Shown here: positions 35,515 to 46,785 of the stretch, one piece after another
Numbering within the stretch: the stretch's first letter is position 1
How the letters are laid out: each line of letters opens with the position of its first letter
Assembly: GCA_021234155.1 (NCBI GenBank)
Contig: JAJEKV010000297.1
Location: 312,001-376,000 of the forward strand
DNA length: 64,000 nucleotides
Source of the DNA: Isoetes taiwanensis
Lineage: Eukaryota; Streptophyta; Lycopodiopsida; Isoetales; Isoetaceae
Direction: 5' to 3'
Position numbers and translations under genes: made by a program
The notes under the pieces: generated by a model
Database searches by the model: none
The model's input: the letters and a program-made list of their open reading frames with translations, nothing else
Told to the model about the DNA's origin: nothing

Positions 35515-35872
35515 ATGGATTTGCAAATTTCTAGGTGTCCAACCCGTAGAGGCAAGATTTTTGAGTATTGTTCTAAGTGTTATGGTAAAGGGTGCATTGA
35601 CATGCAGAAGTACATGTGTAGTTATGAAGGAGCAACCAATGACACCGGAATTCAGGTTCCAGGTCAAGGCAACATTGGGCAAAATAGCATCTCTTGGTTT
35701 TTACCATATGCCTGGGCTTCCATGTGGCACCCAAGAAACAGAACCATTACTAAAAGGCTGCAAAATGAATTGCTCTGAATTTGAAAGAGAAGAAAGACTT
35801 TATATTTGGCCTTGGCTAATCTTGGTACCCTTCGAAAATGGTGGCAAAGTATTGAACGTTTGCATGTTTTAA
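35515..35872 (+). pseudogene. Possible RPA70-like OB-fold zinc-finger fragment
   Basis: One frame (from 35515) reads CPTRRGKIFEYCSKCYGKG followed by MQKYMCSYE and NDTGIQV. This is the C...C-x2-C...Y...D-x-TG pattern of the C-terminal OB fold of the large subunit of replication protein A. A frame change near 35640 moves the rest to the overlapping ORF 35507-35872 (VKATLGKIASLG). RPA-like genes are often carried by plant Helitrons, and Helitron-type 3' ends occur on this strand downstream. The match is by eye and partial; other Zn-ribbon proteins are possible. Confidence 0.35.
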
Positions 35873-36767
35873 GTACCATGGTTGTCCACCATGGGCAAGC
35901 TATATAACACAAATTATGGCATATGTTTAGACAAAGAAAGTACAATGTGTCTCTCTAGATGTACGACCATTCTTTGTCACACGCGGCATGCCTGCCCGTT
36001 GATGGAGATAATTTGGATGGCATGAATTTTTTTAGATTTGAGTTGATCTAAGAATTATTATGATCTAAGAATTATGTTCGTTCAATTACGTATAGTTTAT
36101 TCTCTCTTTTGAAGCCTTTTGTTGTCTAATTTGCTAATGAACTAAACTTCATGTTTCATATGGTTAGCTAAAGCAATTTACATTGCATATATAGTAAAGA
36201 GGAAATAATATACTACTCGACAATAATTGTTGAAAGATTGGCTACATGGATTAGACTTCATGTTTCACATGATTAGCAAGAAATTCACATTGCAAATGGT
36301 CCAAGAGGAAATAGTCAAATAAGTATAATTGCACAATTTTGAGAACCTTCTCAATCACGTATGCAAACTTTTTAAGGACATGCACTAATGCAAATTGCCA
36401 ATAATATGTATTAATGTTTTAACACATAACACAAGCTAGGTAATGCATATAAATATAGAGTTATGCATGGATGGCAACATCCTAACCCCATGATGCACAT
36501 TTACAGCCTTTCACAAATCTTGCAATTTTCGCTCCAATGCATTCCTTTCTAATATTGTCCCTTTTCAGATTTAACAAGGTACATATGCGCCTACAAAAAA
36601 TCGTTGGCTACAATAAAATTGTAGTTAGCCCTGATAAACTTAAACAATGTCGATATCTAATTGTTTCGTTCTGTGTAGCATCATCTAATCAATTCAACCA
36701 CATTAGCAAGCTAGAGAACCTATCAGATAGTTGAATATCTTAGAATTGTGGATGATAACATCCATGG
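35873..36767. other. Unassigned DNA
   Basis: AT-rich. No gene or repeat is recognised. The ORF 36537-36734 lacks any known motif. Confidence 0.4.
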
Positions 36768-37046
36768 TGGGGTTGGGACAGTAGAAAATCTACTTCTGGC
36801 TATTTCATGATGTTAGGAGGTGCACCAATAGCTTGGAGATGCAAAAAACAAGGAGCAGCGGCAATGTCAACTCCCGAGGCTGAATATGCCTCGGTTGCAT
36901 TAGCAGCAAAACAAATAGTATGGTGTAAAAGGCTGTTGAATGAAATGGGATTTCATCAATAAGATCCGACAGTTCTATGGTTAGATAGTGCTAGTTGTGT
37001 TGCTATGACAAAAAATCCAGTCATGCATGAAAGAACGAAGCATATT
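36768..37046 (+). pseudogene. Copia RNase H fragment, left part
   Basis: Reads RKSTSGYFMMLGGAPIAWRC, then MSTPEAEYASVALAAKQIVW, then VLWLDSASCVAMTKNP and HERTKHI. This is the RNase H of Ty1/Copia elements. One stop follows MGFHQ near 36959. The reading frame stops at CATATT (37041-37046), where element B was inserted, and resumes at 43568. No upstream gag, integrase or RT of this Copia is in the window. Confidence 0.85.
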
Positions 37047-38199
37047 CACACGGGGGTGACTCCGGGCAACGAGAGCTGTTGGATAGGCATATTCACCCCT
37101 TATTCCTTAATCTACACCGTACGTAAAGTTCCTCGTTTGTGGGGTATGCAAGTACAAAATTTGCTATACTAAATAACAAGATTCGCAAAATGCTATAAGA
37201 TTTCAAGCGGAATACTATATGGTGTTGATTTTGTACGTGCAAAATACAATTATGAGGGCTCTCGCTGCCCTACGGCACCCCCCGTGTGAATATGCACCCA
37301 AACCAAAGGGGGTTTAAGGGGGATTTTAATTTAAATGTGTTGAACCCAATGGTTGTATTAATTAATGTCAATGGTAGTTATGTGTTGGTTGTTAATGTCA
37401 ATGGTTGTTATGTGTTGGTTGTTATGTGTTGGGGGATTTAATTTTTATATGTTGGATGTTAATGGTTTGTGTTGCAAAAAAAAAAATTTGGCCCCTTCGG
37501 GGCCTTAGGGACGGCCCCCCCCCCCCCCCCCCCCGTGTGACAAAAATTTTAGAATCCAAACCAGAAAAAAACTAGAATTCATTTGAAGCTTTCATCACCT
37601 GTAGCTTTTGAATTTCATCACAATAAAACAAATAGAACATAAGTAAAAGTTACCATAAAGATAGAATAGAATAGAATAGAATAGGTTTTTAGCGTCCACG
37701 GAGACCAATTGGCCTATGGGACCCAAACAAAAGGAGAGCGACAAGCATATTGCGGCGGGATTAAAAACCCCCGCCAGAAGGGTTTTGAGGAAAAACCTTA
37801 GCGATAATAAGCCTGCCGGCACACTGCATACAATTGCATAGGACAGTTCAATACCGTCCGTAGGACACAAGCGAGTCCGTGCATCCATAACCTCACGGAG
37901 GTATGACCCCAACAAACCCAATTGACGCCGTGTAATAAGCGATGCAGCGGTGGCGGGCACTAGTGTCGAACATATATCGCTCGGATATGGGCAAATCTTT
38001 GGGCAGGTGCGGAGGGCATGACATTCATCCTCAATCGGCGCCACTGGTGGCAACAGCGGCAAAGCCTTTGCTCCGTGCTTCCACGAGCCCAACGCCTGTT
38101 TCAATGCGGGCGATGTGCCCCCGTCGCGAATGGAAGCTATAAGCTGCGTTTCTTCATGGGTAGGCTGGGTGTACAAATCTTGGTGTGGGCCTCTTGTAA

Positions 38200-39400
38200 G
38201 CCTAGGATTGACTTGCTGGCGATAGTGTGCCCGGCTTAACATGTGTCGAGCCTCGCATCCCACGACTGCGAAGGAAAGTAGCATCAAGGTATAGTTTAAG
38301 TGCCTCGCGATCTTTCTTTGTCCCGACACGGACACATCTGTTTGCCTGCACACCCGGCGTGAGAACCAGCGAGCACGCTTGTCTTTCCAGCCAGATTTCA
38401 GGCGTTAGGGACCCATTGCCGTGGCCAAAGCAAGGCGGAGACAGCGTGTATCAGCCATAGCGACCACCTTTTGGAAGTAAGCGATATGGCGTTCCAATGC
38501 GCACCCGTTGAAGGGGTAGAAATCTGTCTCTCCGGGTAGGATGCAGTGCGGGCGTGGACTTCACCCCGGGGCCCGTGCCAGAAGGCCTCACGCACTGCCG
38601 AGGTCATTCCGGTGTTGAGGGATATCTTGGACCCCAAACCGCCCCCATACAAAGGGCCGGCTCAACCAAGGCGAAACAAATGTATTTGGTGACCCGGGCA
38701 TACAACTCTGCCTTGTGGTCGTTGTTACGCATGGCATATAGTGCTTTCCAACCCAGCGGTGACCCTTAGAACCCGATAGCCGCATCCCAATGGGTGGTAG
38801 TTGAGAACTCAATCCCCAAGTACTTGTAGGTCGGAGCCACCTCTACCTCTTGCCCCTGGTAAGTGAATGTGGGAAGCCTTGGGCGGCGGGATGATGCAAC
38901 TAGCGGCACCTAGTTTTGGCCAAGTTAACTTGCATGCCGGTGAATTGGCAAAAGTGTCAAGAGCATCGGTGGCGTTGCATGTCCTGCGGAGTATAGGCCA
39001 TGAGGTTGACATCGTCGGCATATATGAGTTGCGGATTGTGTGATGCATGATATGCGCCCGCACCTCCATGCTCGAGAGCCAATCTTCCAACCCGATCAAT
39101 GTACAGGCCAAAGAGTGTGGGGGAGAGGGGGCAACCCCGGCGACTCAATGCTACCGGTCACCGTTTGTCTTTAGCGATGTGATACGGCACGAGCATGCCT
39201 CGTACGAGCCTATATCTTGCATTACGCAAGTCCGGGGGTCCCCGGTGCCGCTTAAAATGTCCCATAGCTTATTGCGGGTGCTATGTCGAATGCCTTTGCA
39301 AAATCCGCGAAACAACGTGATGAGTTCGCCGGGCGATTCTGCTATCTTCAATCAATGCGCAGAGTGAAGATATGATCAATGGTGGAATGTCCGGGCGAAA
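38200..39400 (-). pseudogene. LINE reverse transcriptase, broken
   Basis: The ORF 38957-39148 begins with RRGCPLSPTLFGLYIDRVGR, the conserved palm motif before the catalytic site, and continues to LIYADDVNLMAYTP, whose YADD is the RT active site. 38809-39111 overlaps in another frame. Reading about 38770-38830 on the minus strand gives the TYKYLGIEFS block that follows the palm in non-LTR RTs. The fingers lie upstream near 39150-39400. Frameshifts prevent a continuous product. Confidence 0.8.
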
Positions 39401-39852
39401 AACTTAAGAGTGTAAGAGCTCGCACCTCTGTTTCCTCTGCCCATATTGTCACCATTTGCTCAAGGATGCCGATAGCAGTTTTTGCAAAAGAGAGTGACCA
39501 TAATAGTGCGGTAGTTGGCCGGACATTGAGGGTCCCTCGCTTTGTATATGGGCACTACTCTACTAGTGGTCCATTGCGTGGGAAGCCTTCGCAATGCTTT
39601 ATTGAACAATGCCAGGTGAAGAGGCACCCGGTGGAGGCCCGACCCATTTGAAGCTTCGCACGCATGCCATCTAAATCTGCTGCCTTCCCATTAGCTAGGC
39701 ATTTGTAGGCCCATGATGACATCCCCTCTGTGTGATAACCGAGCCATGCCTATCTGTGGAGGGACTGGTGGTGCCCCCGGCGGGTCATCACGGTTTTGCA
39801 AGTGCGTACCCATTGCTTTCAGGGTGATGTTCCCGTGGGGAACATGCGAGGC

Positions 39853-41353
39853 TTACTCAAGACCCTTCTCGAGAATGTCTGGGGTGCGGTCGAGGGAGAC
39901 CAAACATCTTCTTGATGATGCTGCGAGGTATCCGCCTTCTTGTTCTTGAGAAAAGGCGGTATTATTGGTTGGCTTTGTGGGCGAGAGATGGGATCGATGA
40001 CTTGCGGGTGTGCGTTTGAGCTCCCGACACTCATCATCAAACCATCGGTTGCGGGGAAGGTGGTGGTGCACGAGGCTTCTGCGGTGGCGGCCTCTCCCAA
40101 AGCATCTTTCTGCGGCCGTCGAAGCGAGTGAGTCGGTGGCAATTGTTCTTGAAGTGTGGGAGTTGCGGCGATCCCGCCGGATCATGCTCAAGCGGTGGGC
40201 ATAGGTCCTGCGGTGGGTAGTCGGCCTTGTTGGGGCACCCGGTGTGTTGAGGCGTGGGTGCACGGGGAGCTTCCCCACCGGAGATGCATGAGCAGGGCGG
40301 TGGTGGAGTCTACTTCCTGCGTCACGGAGTGTGCGTCCCGATGGAAAAATGAGTAACCAGTGCGCAGACCCAGTTCCTCAACCGGCGGATAATCCACCAC
40401 TGGAGCCGCCCCTTGGTTCTCCTGTCTACAAGTCGCGGCTAGGTGGAAGGCGGCCATTGCACCAACCCATTCTACGGATAACCGGGTCAAAGATACTACC
40501 CGACAGCGACAGCGCACGCCATGGCGAAATATGGGCGTCATCGATATCCTTGACCAAGCCACCTCTGCCGGGTTCAGCTGCAAGGCGTCCTCGCCGGGGG
40601 CTCAAATTTTGGAACTTTCGGCTCACGATGGCGTGCATTAAAATTAGCCAAACAACATAACCCTGCTTGTTTGTTTGTGCCGCCGTATGTCATCATATAG
40701 ATCGACATAAGGCTCCAATCGATCCACATCGAATGAGTGTTATAAAAGTTGCTCGGCATGTGGAAAGTAGCATCTTTGCTATGAGGAGAAAGTGTAAGCC
40801 CTTGTCATCTTTGCCGCGCACCCACAAGTAGCGATTGTACAATACGTTTTTGTGCAGCGCTTGGTGAGTGCCTCAAAGGTTACCGCGGTAGTAGCAGGGC
40901 AACCCCGCCATGCCCTCGTTTGCACATTGCACTCATTGAACGAGAAATGCGAATAGCACGGGAGATGCAGCGGCGGTCACATTGCCCTGCATGCTCCCAT
41001 GTTTCCATGAGGAAAATGAGATCCATATCGGTGCAATAGAGTTGAGACTCGCCTTTTACGCGGGGAAGCCCAAACGGTTCAAAGACACCATCCGGTGCCA
41101 CCAGTTCCCTATTCTTTGGCATTGATGTGGGCCTTCGATAATCTGTCCCGGTTGCGAGGGCGGTGTGTCGGCGCTGGCGGCGGTCCGGGGCGGCGGGGCG
41201 GGAATGCGATAGGGGTACCGGCGTGCGCGGCGGCGGCGGCGGGGAGTGGCGGCGGCGGCGCGTACCTCGGCTACCTCGGCGGCGCCCGGCTTGAAAATCG
41301 CAGCTTGCCCCGGACAAGGCCTGCGCCCCCCCCTCTGACGGGCGTCCCGACAC
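39853..41353 (-). pseudogene. LINE endonuclease and linker region, broken
   Basis: Within 40880-41353, MDLIFLMETWEH followed by RGHGGVALLL is the N-terminal part of an APE-type endonuclease (the ETW motif holds the metal-binding Glu). 39853-40278 contains WFDDECRELKR, which commonly lies between endonuclease and reverse transcriptase in LINEs. Intervening ORFs (40188-40583, 40574-40759) are frame-shifted parts. The upstream 41271-42600 would hold ORF1, but its domains are not recognisable. Confidence 0.6.
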
Positions 41354-43567
41354 AGCCAGGCTGCTGCCGTAGGACTCTGTTACATCCCGGGGTGAATCTG
41401 GTCAACATCTGAAGCGGTCCCCGCCGGTTGTCTACTCGGCGCGGGGATGGCCTCCCGGTACTGCGCATATGCGCCACCCGTGAAGGTGACAACAGCAGGC
41501 GATGTCTTGGCCCGAGCTTAAAGGCATTTCGCTCTAGCAATTTTGTACCATGGTGGGGAATGCCATTGAGATAGGATCTCATCGAATAAGCGGGTGGTGA
41601 GATCTTCTCCTTCTCCTGAAAGTCCACGCACCACCACATTATGGTGGCGGTACTGCTCCCTGCTCTGCTCGAGTCGAGGGCAACATTAGGCCCCATCCCG
41701 GCGGGTGGCCTTTGTTGGCTGGAGTGTGTGGGCTGCTCCTGCCCGAGGCGGTGTGGTGTCGCGAGATGGAGGAGATGGCGTCTGTGCTTTGTTTGGCGAC
41801 ACGTGGGGCGTAGACGCGTCGCGGCAGTTTGTCCTGTGTTGCGACCTCTGGCGCACCAGGTCGGGGAGCCTAGCTCTGTTGGAATCTCTGCTGCTGGCCA
41901 ACTCATTTTGTGCGATTACGCGGTGTTCATGGACACGAGCACGGAGGCGGCTGCCTTCTTTGGGCAATGGTTGCTTTGAGCTCACGGATCTCGATCTTGT
42001 GTCTCGGCCCTACTGCGGGGTTCTCGGCTCTTGGTTGAAAGCCGGCGATGGCTCCGGACGTTTAGGTATCCGCGGTGGCATACCCCTCGACTTCCGGCTT
42101 CGGGCGGAAATAGTTGCCTTGTATCACGCTCCACACCACGCTTTGTCGCGTACCATAGTCTCCCGCGGTGGTGAGAGGGAATCCGCAGCGGCTTCGCCAA
42201 GTCGGCAAGGCCACCTTATCTGTTGCCTCTCAAAGTGGGCCAAAGCCGAATCTTCTTCTAAGCGCATCGCGGGTCTCCATGTGCGTAACCCGTTGCCTTT
42301 CCAAGCCTGTCTTTTTGAGCACATGGGATCTTTGAGGATTGTATCTCTGCTGTCAATCCGCAATCCGGGTTATTATTCTCGATCTGTTCCTCCAATTTGT
42401 TTCATGGCCCTCGTCTGCACTGTGTGGAGCTTGGCGACCTTCATCCATCTCCCCGAGCCAATCTGGGTAGATTGGGCCTTCGCGGGCTTCCCTCCTCATG
42501 GAAGAGGTTTCTCCCCATCTTTGTTATCGGCCGAGGGGCCGTTGGGTGGCTGCCCTCCCCGGGTTCTCCTGTTCTGGGCCGGGCCGATTTTGGGGACTGG
42601 GAATGTCTCCTCCAAATGGGGGTCTGGGCAAGGGGCTACAAAAGCGGCCATGAAGTTGTATGGTATGGATGGGGATTAGAGCAGATTGATCCCATTATTC
42701 TGAAAGTCATAAAGTTTGCAACACCCATACACAAACATTTTTCAACTGGAATTTAACAGCAGCCTTTGGCCTCTATGGATTCTTGTGGTGAGAAACCAAA
42801 GTGGGAAACTTTTTTGCTTGTTAGCACAAGGATCTAGAAGCCTTGGAATTTGCTTAATAACTGCCTCAAAATCTAAAAATGCATGGTAATTTTTTGCAAG
42901 CTTCATTCGGAATGAGCCATAAAACAATATCCAATAGCGCAATCCTGTATTAATCAGTTGGTAGGATGTGGAAGCCTACCAAACCCGGCCGAAAAATTGT
43001 TGTTTTAGCATAGATAACATAATCAAACATATCCATATCATACACTATAAAAAAGATCTCGGAGAGAACTTTCCAACGCAATAAAAATCATCTCAAACAG
43101 AGCTCTGGATCAAAAGTTATGATAAGAAATGTGTTGTCGGCGGGCAAACTTCACTACATGCGCCCTTCAAGCCCTTCATGTGCCCATTATGCACCACACA
43201 CACAAAAAGAGGGCTTTTGTTGTGAGCCATTGGTTGTTGACCATTATGCACCACACGCACAAAAAAGGGCTTTTGTTGTGAGCCATTGGTTGTTGCCCAT
43301 TATGCACCACACACACAAAAAGAGGGCTTTTGTTGTGAGCCATTGGTTGTTGATCATTATGCACCACACGCACAAAAAAAGGGCTTTTGTTGTGAGCCAT
43401 TGGTTGTTGACCATTGGAAAAAAAAAAAAAGCTAAAATCAATGGCTCAGAAATGGTGCACTCTAGATGTACGCATTAGTACATCCATTTGAATACATCAC
43501 GAAATCATAGGAAAACCTTAGTGAAAAACGTACAAAAACACAAAGAAAACCCCCTGTTATTATGCTA

Positions 43568-43725
43568 CATATTGAGCTGAAAATGCACTATATCAAAGAT
43601 ATGGTATCTAAAAATATTATTTCTGTAAAGTATGCAGGGACAGGTAATCAGTTTGCAGATTTACTGATCAAAGCACTAACAGTTCAAAAGCACTTCTTCC
43701 AGTCAATAAATTGCAGAGTGATATG
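43568..43725 (+). pseudogene. Copia RNase H C-terminus, right part
   Basis: Continues the Copia frame after element B: ELKMHYIKDMVSKNIISVKY, then NQFADLLIKALT, and ends at TGA after INCRVI. The spacing to the purine tract (GCAAAGGGGGAA, about 43730-43741) is typical for the 3' end of a Copia polyprotein. Confidence 0.85.
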
Positions 43726-43741
43726 ACATGCAAAGGGGGAA

Positions 43742-44203
43742 TGTTGAGAAGCATGTCATACAATATGGATAGTTCTTCAGCTTGAATATCTACAGAGCAT
43801 ATAGGTCAAAGGAATGTTTCAATGATTACAAGGTAAAATATAATTAATATATTTTCAATGGTTATTTAACATGCAATGGGAGATGAGCAGATAAGGCCGA
43901 AATGGTTTTAGAAGTTCTGGAGCAACGAATCAGTGCCGACCAGTTAGCTATCTACCTGATATTGCCATAAGAAGATAGCTAAATAGATAACATGTAAGAT
44001 CGATCACTTGTTTTATATAGATGTGAGATGGAGACAGAAAAGCCAAGGTTGCCAAATGAAAAGTAATACAGGATTTATTTTTGTGTATTCCGGAACAATG
44101 CAATAGAAGAACACAACCTATTGGCTGATATAACTAGACTGGTTTAAGTTTGAAAATCTAGAGCTTGTGATTAGATAGAGGAATTGAACTAAAATTTCAA
44201 CAA
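43742..44203 (+). repeat. Copia 3' LTR (end approximate)
   Basis: Starts TGTTGAGAAGCATG directly after the purine tract. The matching end TTTCAACA is at 44203; an alternative TTTCAACA ends at 44240. No second LTR is in the window, so the end cannot be fixed and no duplication can be checked. Confidence 0.6.
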
Positions 44204-44289
44204 TTATACAACTACTCCAAGGAGATCAAATGTTTCAACAAATTCGTGGAACATCGTCTTGCTACTCCAATGACAATTGACTATTATGG

Positions 44290-44316
44290 CTGGCAATGCC
44301 AGGCACCCCTTACTAG
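44290..44316 (+). other. Helitron-type 3' end candidate
   Basis: CTGGCAATGCCAG hairpin, spacer GCACCCCTTA, then CTAG followed by A. It is similar in hairpin and spacer to the copy 150 bp downstream. Confidence 0.5.
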
Positions 44317-44438
44317 ATGGAGATGCTCGTTATATTATTAGAGAGGAGACTTCAAAGTAATTAGATTTTCTCTTTCTATCAAACATGTCTTTTAGGTCAT
44401 TATATTACATCTCGACCACTGTTTCAAATTGTAGTAAA

Positions 44439-44466
44439 GCCCGGCAACGCCGGGCACCATAACTAG
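44439..44466 (+). other. Helitron-type 3' end
   Basis: GCCCGGCAACGCCGGGC hairpin, spacer ACCATAA, then CTAG followed by T. Hairpin, 7-nt spacer, CTAG and the 3' T are the standard plant Helitron terminus. The 5' end (TC...) was not located. Confidence 0.6.
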
Positions 44467-44929
44467 TTCTATTCTATTCTCTTCTTCCATTTCTCATTAG
44501 AGGAACATTTTTAAACACTTCGCAATTTGGATTGAGATTGCCCACATGTATAATATAAGTGGGCTCTTTTCCATTTCTCACCCCAACTCTAAGCTCACTC
44601 CCCACTATTCAAACCTTCAGATACCCAACTCTAATCAACGTAGAGCATTCTAACTCTCCGCTTTAACTAATTTCAATTCCACCATTGTCCACTTTAACCA
44701 ATTTCAATTCCACCATTCTCCTTTTCATAATGATGCACACCCCAATTTCAACCCACATATACAATTCGGAATGTTTCCCCTTTAACCAAACACAACATGG
44801 AATTGAATGCCAGATGTTTTCTTTATAGAGCAAGTACATTCGCATTGAGCCATTGGACATTTCAGGTTAGTATTTGTTTTTAGGTTATTGAACTGTAAAA
44901 TCTTTTTATTTTTAAGCTAAAATAATACA

Positions 44930-45610
44930 CGTTATAGAACATTGTATAACAATGTGCACGATTCAATTTGTTTGGAGCACCCTCTTTGCCACAAGTTTGA
45001 AAAAACTTTCTATTATGAGCATCTAGAACATAACTGAGGTGCTTATAGAACTTTCTCTATTCTATTCTATTCTTTGGATCATCTTTGCAAACTATCAATT
45101 TGTGGACTGGGGTGCTTACCCATAAGCATCTACAACATTCTAGAACACTCTATTTAGAACACCTTTGTAAACTCTTTAATTTTGTACTAAGCTGCTACAA
45201 CATTTTATTTTGCTTATGACATGTTTGAAAACGTTCTATTTTTCGATTGTGGTGGATTCTAGAACATTTGAGACCATTGTAGAACGCGCACATCTTCTAT
45301 TTTACTTGGAGCGCCCTCTTTGCGACGTGTTTTAAAGTTTCTATTTTAGATTGATATGCTTGCCCGTAGGCATCTACAATATTCTAGAATATTTTATAAC
45401 ATTGTATTTGAAATTTTTTTTATTTTTGGATTGAGGTGTTGGAATACTTTTTACTTTTAAATTGAAGTGCTTACCATGAGCATCTAGAACATTCTATTTA
45501 AACTTTTTAGTGTTGGAGGTGCTTAAAACTTTCTAGTTTTAGATTGAGGTGTGTACCCATGAGCATCTAGAACGATCTACAACATTCTATTTTAGGACAC
45601 TCTACACACA
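44930..45610 (+). repeat. Degenerate tandem array, unit about 110 bp
   Basis: Repeated blocks of the form GATTGAGGTGCTTACCCATGA, then GCATCTAGAACATTCTA, then TTTGTAAACTTTCTATTTTT recur at least five times (around 45020, 45120, 45350, 45480 and 45560), with much divergence and partial units. Confidence 0.6.
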
Positions 45611-45631
45611 TTATTTTGATTAATGAATGGT

Positions 45632-45683
45632 TGGTCTAGTGGTAAGGATAAGGGAGGGGAGGCAATAACCAGGGCTCGAATTT
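45632..45683 (+). promoter_or_regulatory. tRNA-like pol III promoter pair (SINE head candidate)
   Basis: TGGTCTAGTGG (45632-45642) is a perfect A-box form. GGCTCGAATTT (45673-45683) is a weakened B box (GGTTCGANNCC). Spacing of about 30 bp fits a tRNA or tRNA-derived SINE. No cloverleaf can be folded with confidence, so a SINE remnant is more likely than a tRNA gene. Confidence 0.4.
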
Positions 45684-46383
45684 TTCCATATATATAACAT
45701 AAACAAGTAACGCAACAAAGGTTTGCCCTCCTTACCAAGTTAACACAACTTCAAATTTGATAAATACAATAAACTGCCAAATGTGCACTAGAGTTGTCTC
45801 AGGGACTTGTTTGGGTTCATCAACCCATATGGTCCCTCAATCCCTTCTCCATATTGGGCACTAGTTCTCCATGATACTTATGAGATTTTAAATATGAACA
45901 CTTGAGTTGTAAGATTAACTTGAACTTATACCACCATATTCAATGGCAAAATAAAATTCTCCACAAGTTTAATACAACCGCACCTTGAAATATACTCAAT
46001 TCGGTAGTTTCAATGCTATGATATGATCTCATGACACTCAACATGGAATACAAATTTCAAGATAACATTAATTTCCTATGAATATAGCCTACAAATGCTA
46101 CTCATTTTTGGGTTGCCCCTAGGAGGGCAATCCCTTGTTTACATGGGTTTTCGGCATATTCCTGGTATATGTCGGTATATACCAAGAACATCCCAAAAAC
46201 TGCTCCAAACTCCCAATAGCTTGTGTAGCTTATAAACTGTCAGTTGCCCCTGTTGCTGGGCAGCCGCTCTAAAACCGTCTAACCGGCAAACCCTAAATAA
46301 GTGTAGCACCTCGACCTCGACCTCTCCTTTATTTCGACCTTATTCTTTCCGCCCCTTCGTTCTAATCTCGCAATGAGTCATGA

Positions 46384-46785
46384 TTTCTGATGCTAAGCTA
46401 TTTCATGCTTCAATTTGAAGCTTTGAGCTTGCAGAAACTAGAAGGGGCGAAGCAGAACAAACATGTATGCTATTGCCTAGCCCATTTTTTGCAGAGATTG
46501 CTTTTGATTCTGTGCATTAGGGAAAGTATGCCTCATTTGAATGTGTCCACATTATCGCCTGTTGAAATTTTTACTGGAGTTTGAGTCGTTGCAGGAAAAA
46601 ATGGTTCAAAATGTAAAATTTGCGGCCCAAGTGATTGGAAATCCCTGCCAGTTTACATCTTCATTTTCCCCCTTACATTTGTATCTGCCATAGCCGTCAA
46701 AATCTTCAGCAGCCTATTCCTAATCATGGCCGTTTTGCCAGAGCAATCCCTGCAGAGCTTTCAACCATAGCTTGGAAGAGACTGT
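46384..46785 (+). other. Host sequence left of Gypsy-2
   Basis: ORF 46390-46584 is not recognised. The sequence up to GACTG (46781-46785) is continuous, after removal of Gypsy-2, with that starting at 59890. It probably belongs with the MA3-domain gene relic downstream, perhaps its 5' part, but no known domain is visible. Confidence 0.35.

Larger units (their letters stand above)
37665..42675 (-). mobile_element. GC-rich LINE with (TTCTA)n tail, inside element B
   Basis: About 5.0 kb, strikingly GC-rich against AT-rich surroundings, absent from copy A at the matching point (27578-27600). Its 3' end on the minus strand is GGGTCCCATAGGCCAATTGG, then GTGGACGCTAAAAACC and (TATTC)n. A short imperfect duplication, GATAG/GATTAG, flanks it. 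Minus-strand coding reads from the right: a Gly/Arg-rich ORF1-like region, an endonuclease region, reverse transcriptase and a C-terminal part. All are broken by frame changes. Length and coding order suggest a nearly full-length copy. Confidence 0.8.
37047..43567 (-). mobile_element. Element B: second copy of element A, inside Copia
   Basis: Inverted relative to A, with the same ends (CACACGGGGGTGAC at 37047, TTATTATGCTA at 43567). It is flanked by the 6-bp repeat CATATT (37041-37046 and 43568-43573). Removing B with one repeat restores the Copia frame (TKHI-ELKM), so this is a true insertion with a 6-bp duplication. Without the LINE, B is about 1.5 kb. That is shorter than A by roughly the length of A's internal duplication. 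It includes a C run at 37517-37534 and the hairpin TTGGCCCCTTCGGGGCC at 37489-37505. Confidence 0.75.

Noticed and set aside
41641-42679. Long plus-strand ORF of 324 codons (41705-42679)
   Set aside because: It is antisense to the GC-rich LINE, where stop codons are rare in all frames, and has no domain.
43119-43478. Protein with repeated HYAPHxQK motif
   Set aside because: It is a translation of the short tandem module (CCATTATGCACCACAC...) of element B and occurs in other frames and on the other strand.
45632-45683. Functional tRNA gene
   Set aside because: The B box is weak and no cloverleaf or acceptor stem can be formed; only a promoter-like pair is reported.
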